64,000 bases of DNA from Coxiellaceae bacterium (GTDB lineage Bacteria > Pseudomonadota > Gammaproteobacteria > Coxiellales > Coxiellaceae), in NCBI GenBank assembly GCA_029210045.1, contig JARGNX010000003.1, forward strand, positions 152,196 through 216,195. The letters are read 5' to 3'. Shown here piece after piece: positions 45,869 through 53,568 of this stretch (positions are counted from its first letter, which is position 1; each line of letters begins with the position of its first letter). The notes beneath the pieces are model-generated. The model saw nothing but the letters and a program-made list of their open reading frames with translations, ran no database searches and was not told the DNA's origin. The translations under genes and the position numbers were made by a program.

Positions 45869-47524
45869 ATGTTAGAAGGTTTTGTACCATACCCTCAAGA
45901 ATACGTGAAAAAATATCGCGAAAAGGGTTATTGGGAAGATCAGACGATTGCGGCACGTTTTACTGAGGCGTGTCAGCAGTACAGTGATCGAGTTGCTGTT
46001 TGTGATGCGCATACAGAAGTCACCTATACCGCACTGCTGAAGCGTTCACAGCAAGTAGCATTGAATCTACTTGATGCAGGCATACAGCCAGGTGATATCG
46101 TTGTATTGCAATTAGGGAATGTGCTGGAATTTATTTATTTATATTTTGCATTTCAAATGATCGGGGTTCGCCCCATTCTAGCGTTATTGAATCATCGTTA
46201 TCGTGAGCTGCGTCAGTTTGTTGAGTTATCAGGTGCTGTTGCCATTTTCACTCACGATAAAGCTAAAGATTGTAGTTTTATAGATATTGTTAACCGCATT
46301 GAATCAGAAACTAGTACGCTGAAAAATAAATTTGTGCTGGGTGAGACTGCTAAAGGCTTTCATTCAATAGATGAGATAATAACGGCAACCAGTGTGCGTG
46401 ATCTTTGTGAGTTAGATGAAATACAGCGTGCGATTGATCCCTGTGAACCAGCACTGTTTTTATTGTCTGGTGGCACTACTGGTATACCTAAATTAATACC
46501 GCGCACACATAATGACTTTATTTGTAATTCTAAGCTAGCCACTGAGTATACCGGGATTGACGATAATTCTGTTATGTTGATTGTATTACAAATGGCACAT
46601 AACTTGCCGTTAGCATGCCCTGGCTTGCAAGGATTTATACGTAAGGGGGCTAAGATAGTTTTACATACCAGCATACGCCCCGAAGAAGTGTTTGAGTTAG
46701 TTCAAAAACATAAGGTCACGCATATTCATGTGGTTCCGGCTATATTGATTAAATGGATGCATGATGAGCATATAAATGATTATGATCTCAGTAGTATCGA
46801 GGTGATTCAGTCTGGCGGGCAAAGCTTGCAGCCGGAGACTCGCTTATTGACTGAAAAAATGTTACCCGAGTGCACAGTACAAGAAAACTTTGGTATGGCA
46901 GAAGGTTTGTTAATGTTTGTGCATTTGGATGACCCTCGCGAGGTTCGACTGGAAACCGTCGGACGCCCAGTGTGTGATGATGATGAGGTCAAGTTAGTCG
47001 ACGACGATGGCCGAGAAGTTGCTAAGGGTGAGGTGGGCGAGATGTGGTGTCGAGGTCCTTATACCTTACGTGGATATTTCAGGGCAGAAGAGCATAATAA
47101 AAAAGGGTTTAGTGATGATGGATTCTTTCACAGCGGAGACTTAATGCGTCAACATTCATCTGGTAATTATATTGTTGAAGGGCGCAAGAAGGATTTAATT
47201 AATCGTGCAGGTGAAAAGATATCAGCGGAAGAAGTGGAAAACTTGATCTTATCTCATGAAGCTGTAAAAAATGTGGCCTGTGTTGCTATGCCTGATCCGA
47301 TTACAGGTGAAAAAATGTGTGCTTATGTTATCTTGCAACCTGAAAAAGAATTATCGTTTGGCGAATTAAGTGACTATTTACTGTCACATGAAATGGCCAA
47401 GTTTAAGTTGCCAGAGCGACTGGAGATTGTTGACGAATTTCCACTTTCAAATTTTGGTAAAGTTTCTAAAAAAGATTTGGTTGTTATGATAACTGAAAAA
47501 TTACAACAAGAAGGGAATGAATGA
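45869..47524 (+). CDS. Aryl-acid AMP/CoA ligase, EntE/DhbE-like
   Basis: 551-residue adenylate-forming enzyme. The whole length parallels EntE: PxEYVKKYREKGYW at the start, VLQLGNVLEF, the P-loop LSGGTTGIPKLIPRTHND, QENFGMAEGL, GRPVCDDDEV, RGPYTLRGYF and the hinge region EGRKKDLINRAGEKI. EntE-type enzymes activate 2,3-dihydroxybenzoate for siderophores, but here the neighbours are CoA-pathway enzymes and no peptide synthetase is present. It may therefore charge a cyclic or aromatic acid with CoA; the substrate is uncertain. Its end overlaps the next gene by four bases. Confidence 0.88.
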   Translation: MLEGFVPYPQEYVKKYREKGYWEDQTIAARFTEACQQYSDRVAVCDAHTEVTYTALLKRSQQVALNLLDAGIQPGDIVVLQLGNVLEFIYLYFAFQMIGVRPILALLNHRYRELRQFVELSGAVAIFTHDKAKDCSFIDIVNRIESETSTLKNKFVLGETAKGFHSIDEIITATSVRDLCELDEIQRAIDPCEPALFLLSGGTTGIPKLIPRTHNDFICNSKLATEYTGIDDNSVMLIVLQMAHNLPLACPGLQGFIRKGAKIVLHTSIRPEEVFELVQKHKVTHIHVVPAILIKWMHDEHINDYDLSSIEVIQSGGQSLQPETRLLTEKMLPECTVQENFGMAEGLLMFVHLDDPREVRLETVGRPVCDDDEVKLVDDDGREVAKGEVGEMWCRGPYTLRGYFRAEEHNKKGFSDDGFFHSGDLMRQHSSGNYIVEGRKKDLINRAGEKISAEEVENLILSHEAVKNVACVAMPDPITGEKMCAYVILQPEKELSFGELSDYLLSHEMAKFKLPERLEIVDEFPLSNFGKVSKKDLVVMITEKLQQEGNE

Positions 47525-48297
47525 TGGGCTTATTAATAACAGACATAAAAGAAGGTGTTGCTACGCTAACGCTTAATGACCCCAAGCGACGTAATATTCT
47601 ATCAGGTGAATTAGTAGAAGAAATGATAGCGGTCATAGCAGAGCTTGAGGATAATAATAGCGTGCATGCCATAGTCGTTACTGGAGCCGAATCCGCATTT
47701 TGTGCAGGTGCAGACTTAAAGGATCTATCAGATGCACGCGATGGTGATGGCACGGCAATAAAAAAGATTTACCAAGGTTTTATGACGATTGCTAATTGCA
47801 AATTACCTACTATTGCTGCAGTCAATGGCCCAGCAGTAGGTGCTGGTATGAACTTAGCTACCGCATGCGATGTGAGAATTGCAGCTAAGTCAGCTAAATT
47901 CGATACGCGATTTTTGCAATTAGGCTTGCACCCTGGCGGTGGCTGCACGTGGATGTTGCAACGCGCTTTTGGTTGGCAGCAATCGGTAGCCTCTTTACTG
48001 TTCGGTAAAAAATTGGATGGTGAGGCAGCTGTGCACGCGGGTTTAGCATTGAGTTGTGTCGAAGATGATGAACTACTGGCTGAGGCACATAAGCTAGCGA
48101 GTCGCGCCGCTCGCTTTCCTCGTGACTTATTAATTAAAACCAAGCAAAGCCTGGTAGATACTTCAGCAATGAATAGTCACCAGGATGCTGTTGATTATGA
48201 ATATGATGTGCAAATGTGGTCTTTACAACAACCTGAATTTGCAAAGTTAATAGAAACCATGCAACAAAAGATTAAAAGTAAGGGTGGTGAGTCATGA
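47521..48297 (+). CDS. Crotonase-family protein lacking both hydratase glutamates
   Basis: 258 residues. The oxyanion segment [10 protein letters not shown] is intact. [11 protein letters not shown] has asparagine where hydratases carry the first glutamate, and [11 protein letters not shown] lacks the second. This resembles isomerase or hydrolase branches of the crotonase family (PaaG-like sequences share the GAGM pattern), so ring hydrolysis or isomerisation is more likely than hydration. ATG codons at 47521 and 47524 are both possible after AAGAAGGGA. It overlaps the ligase and the thiolase by four bases each. Confidence 0.85.
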   Translation: MMGLLITDIKEGVATLTLNDPKRRNILSGELVEEMIAVIAELEDNNSVHAIVVTGAESAFCAGADLKDLSDARDGDGTAIKKIYQGFMTIANCKLPTIAAVNGPAVGAGMNLATACDVRIAAKSAKFDTRFLQLGLHPGGGCTWMLQRAFGWQQSVASLLFGKKLDGEAAVHAGLALSCVEDDELLAEAHKLASRAARFPRDLLIKTKQSLVDTSAMNSHQDAVDYEYDVQMWSLQQPEFAKLIETMQQKIKSKGGES

Positions 48298-49484
48298 CCG
48301 AGGTTGTCATTGTATCAACCGCACGAACACCAATGGGTAAAGCCTGCCGTGGGGCCTTTAATATTACGCCCATGCCCACATTGGCTTCTTATGCTGTTAA
48401 AGCAGCTTTACAACGATCAGGAGTAGATAGCAAAGATATTGAAGAGCTCGTGATGGGCTGTGCGCGACCAGAAGGTACGCAAAGCAAAAATCTAGCGCGT
48501 CATATTGTTGCACGTTCAGGGCTTCCATATTCTGTTGCGGCTTTTACTGTAAGTCGACGTTGTGCCTCAGGCCTGCAGGCAGTAGTCAGTGCAGCTCATC
48601 GTATTTTAGTTGACGGTGCATCCATAATGATTGCGGCCGGTGGTGAAAATATTTCATTAGTGCAAAACGAGCATACCAATGAATTTTTTGGTAAGGATCC
48701 GTGGTTAGAAGAAAATATTGTTGGCAGTTATATGTCTAATATAGAAACGGCTGAAAATGTTGCGCATCGATATGGTATATCACGGCAACAACAAGATGAA
48801 TACAGTTTGCTCAGTCAGCAACGAACTGCGGCGGCACAACAGACGGGTTTATTCGATGATGAGATTGTGCCTGTTACTACGATTAAACACGTTGTTGATA
48901 AGGCAACTGGTAAGGAGTCACAACAAGAGGTAACGCTAACACAAGATGAATGTAATCGGCCGGCAACAACGGTAGATGGACTAGCGGGTTTAAATCCTAT
49001 TATGGATAGAGCAGATGCGACGGTAACGGCGGGTAATGCTTGCCAGATGTCGGATGGCGTTTCGGCGTGCGTTTTAATGACGCGTGAAGAGGCGGACAGA
49101 CGCGGCTTGAAGCCATTAGGAATATTCCGTGGTTTTGCAGCGGCGGGCTGTAAGGCGGATGAAATGGGTGTTGGCCCTTTATATGCAGTGCCACGCTTAC
49201 TAGAGCGTGCTGGCTTAACTGTGGATGATATTGATTTGTGGGAGCTAAATGAAGCATTTGCTTCGCAAACATTATACTGTGCGCGTGAGCTGCATATCCC
49301 AATCGAAAAATTAAACGTTAATGGTGGTGCAATTGCTGTTGGTCATCCCTATGGCATGTCAGGTGCGCGCATGGTCGGCCATCTACTGATAGAAGGCCGT
49401 CGACGCGGTGCGCGTTATGGTGTTGTTACCATGTGCATTGGTGGTGGCCAAGGCGCTGCTGGTTTGTTTGAAATTCTTTACTGA
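48294..49484 (+). CDS. Acetyl-CoA acyltransferase (thiolase)
   Basis: 396-residue degradative-type thiolase. Active-site Cys90 lies in [33 protein letters not shown] and the second cysteine in MCIGGGQG complete the catalytic set. It would release acetyl-CoA at the end of the pathway encoded by this operon. The 3' end overlaps the GFA gene, on the opposite strand, by seven bases. Confidence 0.92.
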   Translation: MTEVVIVSTARTPMGKACRGAFNITPMPTLASYAVKAALQRSGVDSKDIEELVMGCARPEGTQSKNLARHIVARSGLPYSVAAFTVSRRCASGLQAVVSAAHRILVDGASIMIAAGGENISLVQNEHTNEFFGKDPWLEENIVGSYMSNIETAENVAHRYGISRQQQDEYSLLSQQRTAAAQQTGLFDDEIVPVTTIKHVVDKATGKESQQEVTLTQDECNRPATTVDGLAGLNPIMDRADATVTAGNACQMSDGVSACVLMTREEADRRGLKPLGIFRGFAAAGCKADEMGVGPLYAVPRLLERAGLTVDDIDLWELNEAFASQTLYCARELHIPIEKLNVNGGAIAVGHPYGMSGARMVGHLLIEGRRRGARYGVVTMCIGGGQGAAGLFEILY

Positions 49485-49843
49485 TCCCAGTCGAATTTTT
49501 CTTCGGCAAATAACATTTGCTGAGGTTTGAAGTTTGAGTCTTTCAATGTGTTTGCGCGTAACACTACTTTGCCGGCATACTTGGTAGGATAGCCGTACAG
49601 CTGAGTTGAGCAGGTAGGGCAAAAATGCATAATAATGGGTTCGCCACTGCCGCCTTTGTATTCAAAGATTTTGGTATTGTCAGCTTCGATTAATTTTGAT
49701 GCGTCAAATAACATGCCGCAGAGGTGGCCGCCGCTGTTGAGTTCGCGGCATTCGTTGCAATAACAAATGAATTGAAACTCAGGTTCAGCCTCAATTTCAA
49801 AAGTGTTTTCACCGCAGAAGCATTTTCCGGTGTATTTTGTCAT
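49478..49843 (-). CDS. GFA-family zinc protein
   Basis: 121-residue protein of the glutathione-dependent formaldehyde-activating (GFA/CENP-V) family. Its zinc ligands are seen as CFCG at the N-terminus, CYCNEC near residue 29 and FCPTCST near 75. The family includes enzymes and many members of unknown function. AAGGAAC precedes the ATG. It follows the MerR gene by 18 bases. Confidence 0.85.
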   Translation of the reverse strand: MTKYTGKCFCGENTFEIEAEPEFQFICYCNECRELNSGGHLCGMLFDASKLIEADNTKIFEYKGGSGEPIIMHFCPTCSTQLYGYPTKYAGKVVLRANTLKDSNFKPQQMLFAEEKFDWDQ

Positions 49844-49861
49844 GTTAGGTTCCTTGTTGTT

Positions 49862-50284
49862 TTATATGTCACATTTACTGTCAAAGCCGAATAGCTTTCT
49901 TATGCTTGGGCACTCATCGAATGACTTATGACGTTCACAGTTTCCAACTAGTTCTTTGATAGCCGATTCGATTTTCTTTAATTCAGCTATTTTATGTTGT
50001 ACCTCTTCTAAGTGTTCGCTCATTCTATCGACTACGGTAATATGCTCTTTACGGTGTGCAAAATCAATTAAATCTTTGATGACTGTTAGTTTTAAGCCAA
50101 CTGATTTCGCATTCATAATAAATTTTAATATGGCTACTTGACTGCTTGAATATAAACGATAGCCTGCAGCTGTACGTGTTTTGGGTATCAGTAATCCCTG
50201 GCGTTCATAGTGACGTAGTGTGGAGATGTTGATGTTAGATAGCTTGGCAAGCTGTCCAATCGTCAATGTCTGTTGTTCGGCCAT
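49862..50284 (-). CDS. MerR-family regulator with altered metal site
   Basis: 140 residues. The N-terminal winged helix (TIGQLAKLSNINISTLRHYERQGLL) is typical of the family, followed by a dimerisation coiled coil. Aligned without gaps to MerR/ZntR from memory, two metal cysteines are kept (C116 and C125, nine apart, the second in CPSIRKL), but the helix cysteine (C82 of MerR) is His81. It may sense a different metal or a non-metal signal. AAGAGGTG precedes the ATG. It sits between the hydrolase and GFA genes and probably regulates them. Confidence 0.88.
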   Translation of the reverse strand: MAEQQTLTIGQLAKLSNINISTLRHYERQGLLIPKTRTAAGYRLYSSSQVAILKFIMNAKSVGLKLTVIKDLIDFAHRKEHITVVDRMSEHLEEVQHKIAELKKIESAIKELVGNCERHKSFDECPSIRKLFGFDSKCDI

Positions 50285-50298
50285 ATGACACCTCTTGA

Positions 50299-51096
50299 TT
50301 ATGCGTTATTAAGAAAAGCAGTGACTGTATCTACGAATAGTTGCGGATGTTCAACAAAGGGTAGGTGTCCGCATTGTTCGAATTCAATATATTCAGCACT
50401 GGGTATGCCATTCGCAACGGCTTTAACCATTGATGGAATAAAGATAATATCTTGGTCACCGCCAACTACTAATGTATTGGCTTTGATATGTTGCAGCCAT
50501 TCGCTTGAGTTGAATTCGCTCAGTGCGGCAAATTGTCCGCTGTAGCCGGGGAGGGTGAATGGGTGGGGGTTGTTTAATGCTAGTTCAACTAAATCATCTG
50601 CATTTGTACCCTGACTGAGATAAGGGTAGGAGTACACCCAGCTGCATATCGCTTTGATTACGGTGCTGACAGGTGCTTCGGCTTTCAATAACTCGAGTTG
50701 TGCATCGAGATAATATTTAAAGGCATTATGGCGATTGATTGTGGAGTTGGAAATAACCAGCGATTTGACACGTTCAGGGTGTCGGTATCCTAGCATTTGT
50801 GTGATCATGCCGCCCATTGAGTTGCCAATGAACTGTGCTTTTTGAATGTTTAAATGGTCGCACAAAGCGGCCACGTCATCGGCCATGAGTTCAATACTGT
50901 AATCGCCGCTAGGTACGTCAGTTTGTCCGGCGCCACGGTTATCAAATACGACCACTTGGTAATGTTCTGATAGTGGTTGAACCACTTCTCGCCAAGTGAG
51001 ATGGTCAGCGCTAAAGCCGGCAATTAAAACCAAAGGCTCACCTTCACCATGTACTTCGTAGTACATTGAGATATCGTTGATGGTTGCTTTGCTCAT
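50299..51096 (-). CDS. Alpha/beta-fold hydrolase
   Basis: 265 residues. The nucleophile elbow GNSMGGM (Ser97), the acid in GGDQDIIF and the histidine in CGHLPFVEHP form a complete catalytic triad. The oxyanion region IAGFSADHLTW is typical. Such enzymes include 3-oxoadipate enol-lactonase-like and esterase-like proteins; the substrate is unknown. It leads a three-gene minus-strand unit with merR and GFA. Confidence 0.88.
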   Translation of the reverse strand: MSKATINDISMYYEVHGEGEPLVLIAGFSADHLTWREVVQPLSEHYQVVVFDNRGAGQTDVPSGDYSIELMADDVAALCDHLNIQKAQFIGNSMGGMITQMLGYRHPERVKSLVISNSTINRHNAFKYYLDAQLELLKAEAPVSTVIKAICSWVYSYPYLSQGTNADDLVELALNNPHPFTLPGYSGQFAALSEFNSSEWLQHIKANTLVVGGDQDIIFIPSMVKAVANGIPSAEYIEFEQCGHLPFVEHPQLFVDTVTAFLNNA

Positions 51097-51130
51097 GAGT
51101 AGGCTCGCTATATGTAAGACGGTTCGTATT

Positions 51131-51136
51131 ATTATA
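51131..51136 (-). promoter_or_regulatory. Candidate -10 box for the hydrolase-merR-GFA unit
   Basis: A perfect TATAAT on the minus strand lies 34 bases before the hydrolase ATG. No good -35 is visible at 16-19 bases, so activator dependence, possibly on the MerR protein, is conceivable. Confidence 0.4.
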
Positions 51137-51140
51137 GTGT

Positions 51141-51164
51141 AAAAAAGCCCAGCTATTGCTGGGC
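51141..51164 (-). terminator. Intrinsic terminator of the RRM protein gene
   Basis: On the minus strand GCCCAGC, the loop AATA and GCTGGGC are followed directly by TTTTTT, a textbook rho-independent terminator about 25 bases beyond the RRM stop. Confidence 0.9.
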
Positions 51165-51189
51165 CTGTGATCTGGTAAGTGCTTGTATT

Positions 51190-51507
51190 TTAGCGATTAT
51201 ATCCGCCGCCGTTACCGCCGCGTCCGCCGCCACGACGTCCGCCACCACTGCCACTGCCACCTTCTTTGGCTGGGCTGACTTTTATTTGGCGGCCACCGAG
51301 GTCAGTACCATTCATTTTTTCGCAGGCTTGTTGTGCGGCTCCGTTGTCTTCATAAGTAATAAATCCAAACCCTTTGGAACGATTGGTTTCATGATCAATG
51401 ATTAGTTTTAGTTCGGAAATAGTGCCAAACTCGCCGAAAAGATCTTGTAGTTCTTCTGAGGTGGTTTGATAAGAGAGATTGCCAACGTAAATTTTTGCTT
51501 GGGACAT
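51190..51507 (-). CDS. RRM RNA-binding protein with glycine-rich tail
   Basis: 105 residues: a single RRM with RNP2 (IYVGNLSY) and RNP1 (KGFGFITY), then an RGG-like tail (GGGRRGGGRGGNGGGY). Small single-RRM proteins with glycine-rich tails occur in cyanobacteria and many proteobacteria and are often cold-induced. It stands alone with its own terminator. The 99 bases upstream to the kinase gene contain nothing else that I can support. Confidence 0.92.
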   Translation of the reverse strand: MSQAKIYVGNLSYQTTSEELQDLFGEFGTISELKLIIDHETNRSKGFGFITYEDNGAAQQACEKMNGTDLGGRQIKVSPAKEGGSGSGGGRRGGGRGGNGGGYNR

Positions 51508-51606
51508 TGCGGACTGCCTTTATAATTAACAAAGTGATGTGCACATGTATTGTATTTATACCTTGTGCTGCGAAATTATATCAAACCTTGAGGGGTAAGT
51601 CTTGAT

Positions 51607-52488
51607 TTAAGCCAGGCCCTGTTCTGCAAGCATAAGCAGTGGTCGCCAATCGCCATAACCGCCGTCTAGACACCAATAAACTGACAGTATAATTTGCACA
51701 AAGTGCCACAGCTTAATGCGCTGCGTATCTAAACCGGTTAGTTCGCTAATTAAGTCAATGCGGCGCTGAATTAATTGTTGTGGCTTATTATATGTGAAAA
51801 TTTGCGGCATGGGGTTGCGCAAAAAGGCACCGACTTCGTAGGCGGGTTCACCAATCACGCCTTTGGGGTCAATGGCTAACCACTGTTGCTGCTCGCAACG
51901 TAAGATATTGTCGTGATGTAAGTCGCCATGTAGCACGACTTCATTTGTTGCGTCTTGTAATAGTTCATTGCTAATGCCGATGGCTTTCTCAACTAATTTT
52001 CTATCAAGCGATGGGTGGGGCTTTAGTTGATCTAGCCATTCTTTAATGTGTGGGAAGTTTTTTGGTTCTTTAGGAGGTTGCCACAAGCGTTGCATGATGG
52101 CCGCTGCTGCTTCGCAGGCTTGATCATCATTATTTTCGTTGTATAAAGTTTTTAATGTGTCACCCGGGATGCATTGTTGCAGTAATAGCCAGCCATATTC
52201 GTTGCTGCTGTCGATTAATTGTACTGCGCCTTGACTATTATAATGTTGCAGTGCTTGGATTTCGTGAGTGATATCGGGATTAGGCACACCAATTTTTAAT
52301 GCGATAGCATTGTTGTTTTGATCAACCCCTGGGGCCACATAGTTAAAACTTAAATCATCAAACGGTGTTTGCAGTTCAATATTCAGTTGTTGCTGTAACT
52401 GTTGTAACTGCTCGGGAAGTTGTGCAAGCCACAGCTCACCTTGTTCACCGTATAAATCACGAATGTTTTTTTGTAATGTCTTATGCAT
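51607..52488 (-). CDS. APH-type phosphotransferase (streptomycin/hydroxyurea kinase-like)
   Basis: About 293 residues. The catalytic loop HGDLHHDNIL and the following IDPKGVIGEPAYEVGAF match the aminoglycoside/hydroxyurea phosphotransferase family (APH(6)-like). The actual substrate may be a small metabolite; resistance cannot be assumed. An in-frame extension to 52557 exists but is translated from the palindromic repeat at 52504-52578, so I choose the ATG at 52488 (MHKTLQKNI). Confidence 0.85.
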   Translation of the reverse strand: MHKTLQKNIRDLYGEQGELWLAQLPEQLQQLQQQLNIELQTPFDDLSFNYVAPGVDQNNNAIALKIGVPNPDITHEIQALQHYNSQGAVQLIDSSNEYGWLLLQQCIPGDTLKTLYNENNDDQACEAAAAIMQRLWQPPKEPKNFPHIKEWLDQLKPHPSLDRKLVEKAIGISNELLQDATNEVVLHGDLHHDNILRCEQQQWLAIDPKGVIGEPAYEVGAFLRNPMPQIFTYNKPQQLIQRRIDLISELTGLDTQRIKLWHFVQIILSVYWCLDGGYGDWRPLLMLAEQGLA

Positions 52489-52503
52489 ATTGGGAGTATA
52501 TCT

Positions 52504-52578
52504 AAATTTGGGGGTCAAGTCTTGACTTGCCGTGCGCCTTCTCGCACGGCAAGGCAAGACTTGACCCCCGTAAATTTT
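52504..52578. repeat. 75-bp near-perfect hairpin (GGGGGTCAAGTCTTG family)
   Basis: Left arm about 52504-52536 and right arm about 52543-52577 pair almost completely, closing on CCTTCT. The outer part contains GGGGGTCAAGTCTTGAC, the same core as the palindrome at 10001-10027. It lies between the kinase start and the next gene's promoter region. It supplies a false N-terminal extension to the kinase frame. Confidence 0.85.
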
Positions 52579-52688
52579 TTAAATCGTTAACTAGTTAGTG
52601 GTTTTATTTATAGTGTTGTGAATTTTACCGCATTATTGTACGTTGAAAGCATATGGGAGTGGAGGCTGTAGCAAAGGGAGATGCGGTT

Positions 52689-53516
52689 ATGAGAGATGAA
52701 GTTCTGAGTAGGCTCGAAACGAATATTGGCTATTTAGCACGTGACCCCAAACATGCTCGTGAGGGATTACAAACATTTGAAGAGTCTGAGTTGTTGAGTT
52801 TTGGTGTTGTGCAAAATGGTATTGCCTGTTTGGGGTATATAGAATCGCAGGCAAAGCGATTACAAGGTTGCGTAAAAAGAAATTACCCTCACGGTTTGAG
52901 TTGTGATGAGTCAACAATAAAATTTGTGGCAGGTATCGCAGCGAGCTTATTGGTTGGTGTCTTTATAGGTTTCCTCCTTAAACTGACGGTAGATATGCCG
53001 CATGATTTTTTTGATGATAAAAATGGCAGGTCTAAAACACTAGCACTATTTGGTTGTGGAGCGAGTACCATTGTTGATTTGGCGGCATTAATTATTTGTT
53101 CCATAAAATTAAAAAACAGATATCAGCAAAATACACGTAGTTACTTCGAAAATAGGTATCAAACTGGCTCGCAAGCGGTCGGAATTAATCGACTATTGAT
53201 GTTATGCAAGCCGTTTACCTTATTGGCCTCGATTGGTCAGCTGGATCAATATGCTTCAGGGCATGCTCAGCTAGTGTGTTTAGGAAAAATAATATCTACC
53301 ACAGCCAATCTTAGGCGTTCTTATCGCCGAGTCATGATATCAAAAGATAGAAAAACAACGGCAAGCTCTAGTTTGTTATTGAACTCTACTGCCATTGATT
53401 TAAAAGCGATTAACCGTAACATCATGGAATTTTTAAGGGGTATCGCTAAGCCTGTTTTACAATCAGCTGCGCCACCAGCTGCGCCGACAGCGCCGCATTG
53501 GAGTGCTAACGTATAA
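52689..53516 (+). CDS. Unknown protein with two membrane segments
   Basis: About 275 residues, not recognised. Two hydrophobic segments (VAGIAASLLVGVFIGFLLKL and, after a short polar loop, STIVDLAALIICSI) suggest a hairpin membrane insertion with polar ends on one side. The tail is alanine/proline-rich and ends PHWSANV. No signal peptide. I prefer the ATG at 52689 because GGGAG lies eight bases before it; an upstream ATG at 52653 lacks a site. Integral-membrane effectors of intracellular bacteria can look like this, but no specific evidence supports that here. Confidence 0.6.
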   Translation: MRDEVLSRLETNIGYLARDPKHAREGLQTFEESELLSFGVVQNGIACLGYIESQAKRLQGCVKRNYPHGLSCDESTIKFVAGIAASLLVGVFIGFLLKLTVDMPHDFFDDKNGRSKTLALFGCGASTIVDLAALIICSIKLKNRYQQNTRSYFENRYQTGSQAVGINRLLMLCKPFTLLASIGQLDQYASGHAQLVCLGKIISTTANLRRSYRRVMISKDRKTTASSSLLLNSTAIDLKAINRNIMEFLRGIAKPVLQSAAPPAAPTAPHWSANV

Positions 53517-53568
53517 TAAGCTGTGTTATGGTAAGCTGCTTAGCTACCTTAGCGTATGGAGTGATATT

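Noticed and set aside
45869-47524. A siderophore locus based on the EntE-like ligase
   Set aside because: No isochorismate, peptide synthetase or siderophore transport genes are linked; the neighbours are CoA-pathway enzymes.
52489-52557. An N-terminal extension of the APH-like kinase
   Set aside because: The extra 23 residues are a translation of the 75-bp hairpin repeat; the family-like sequence starts at 52488.
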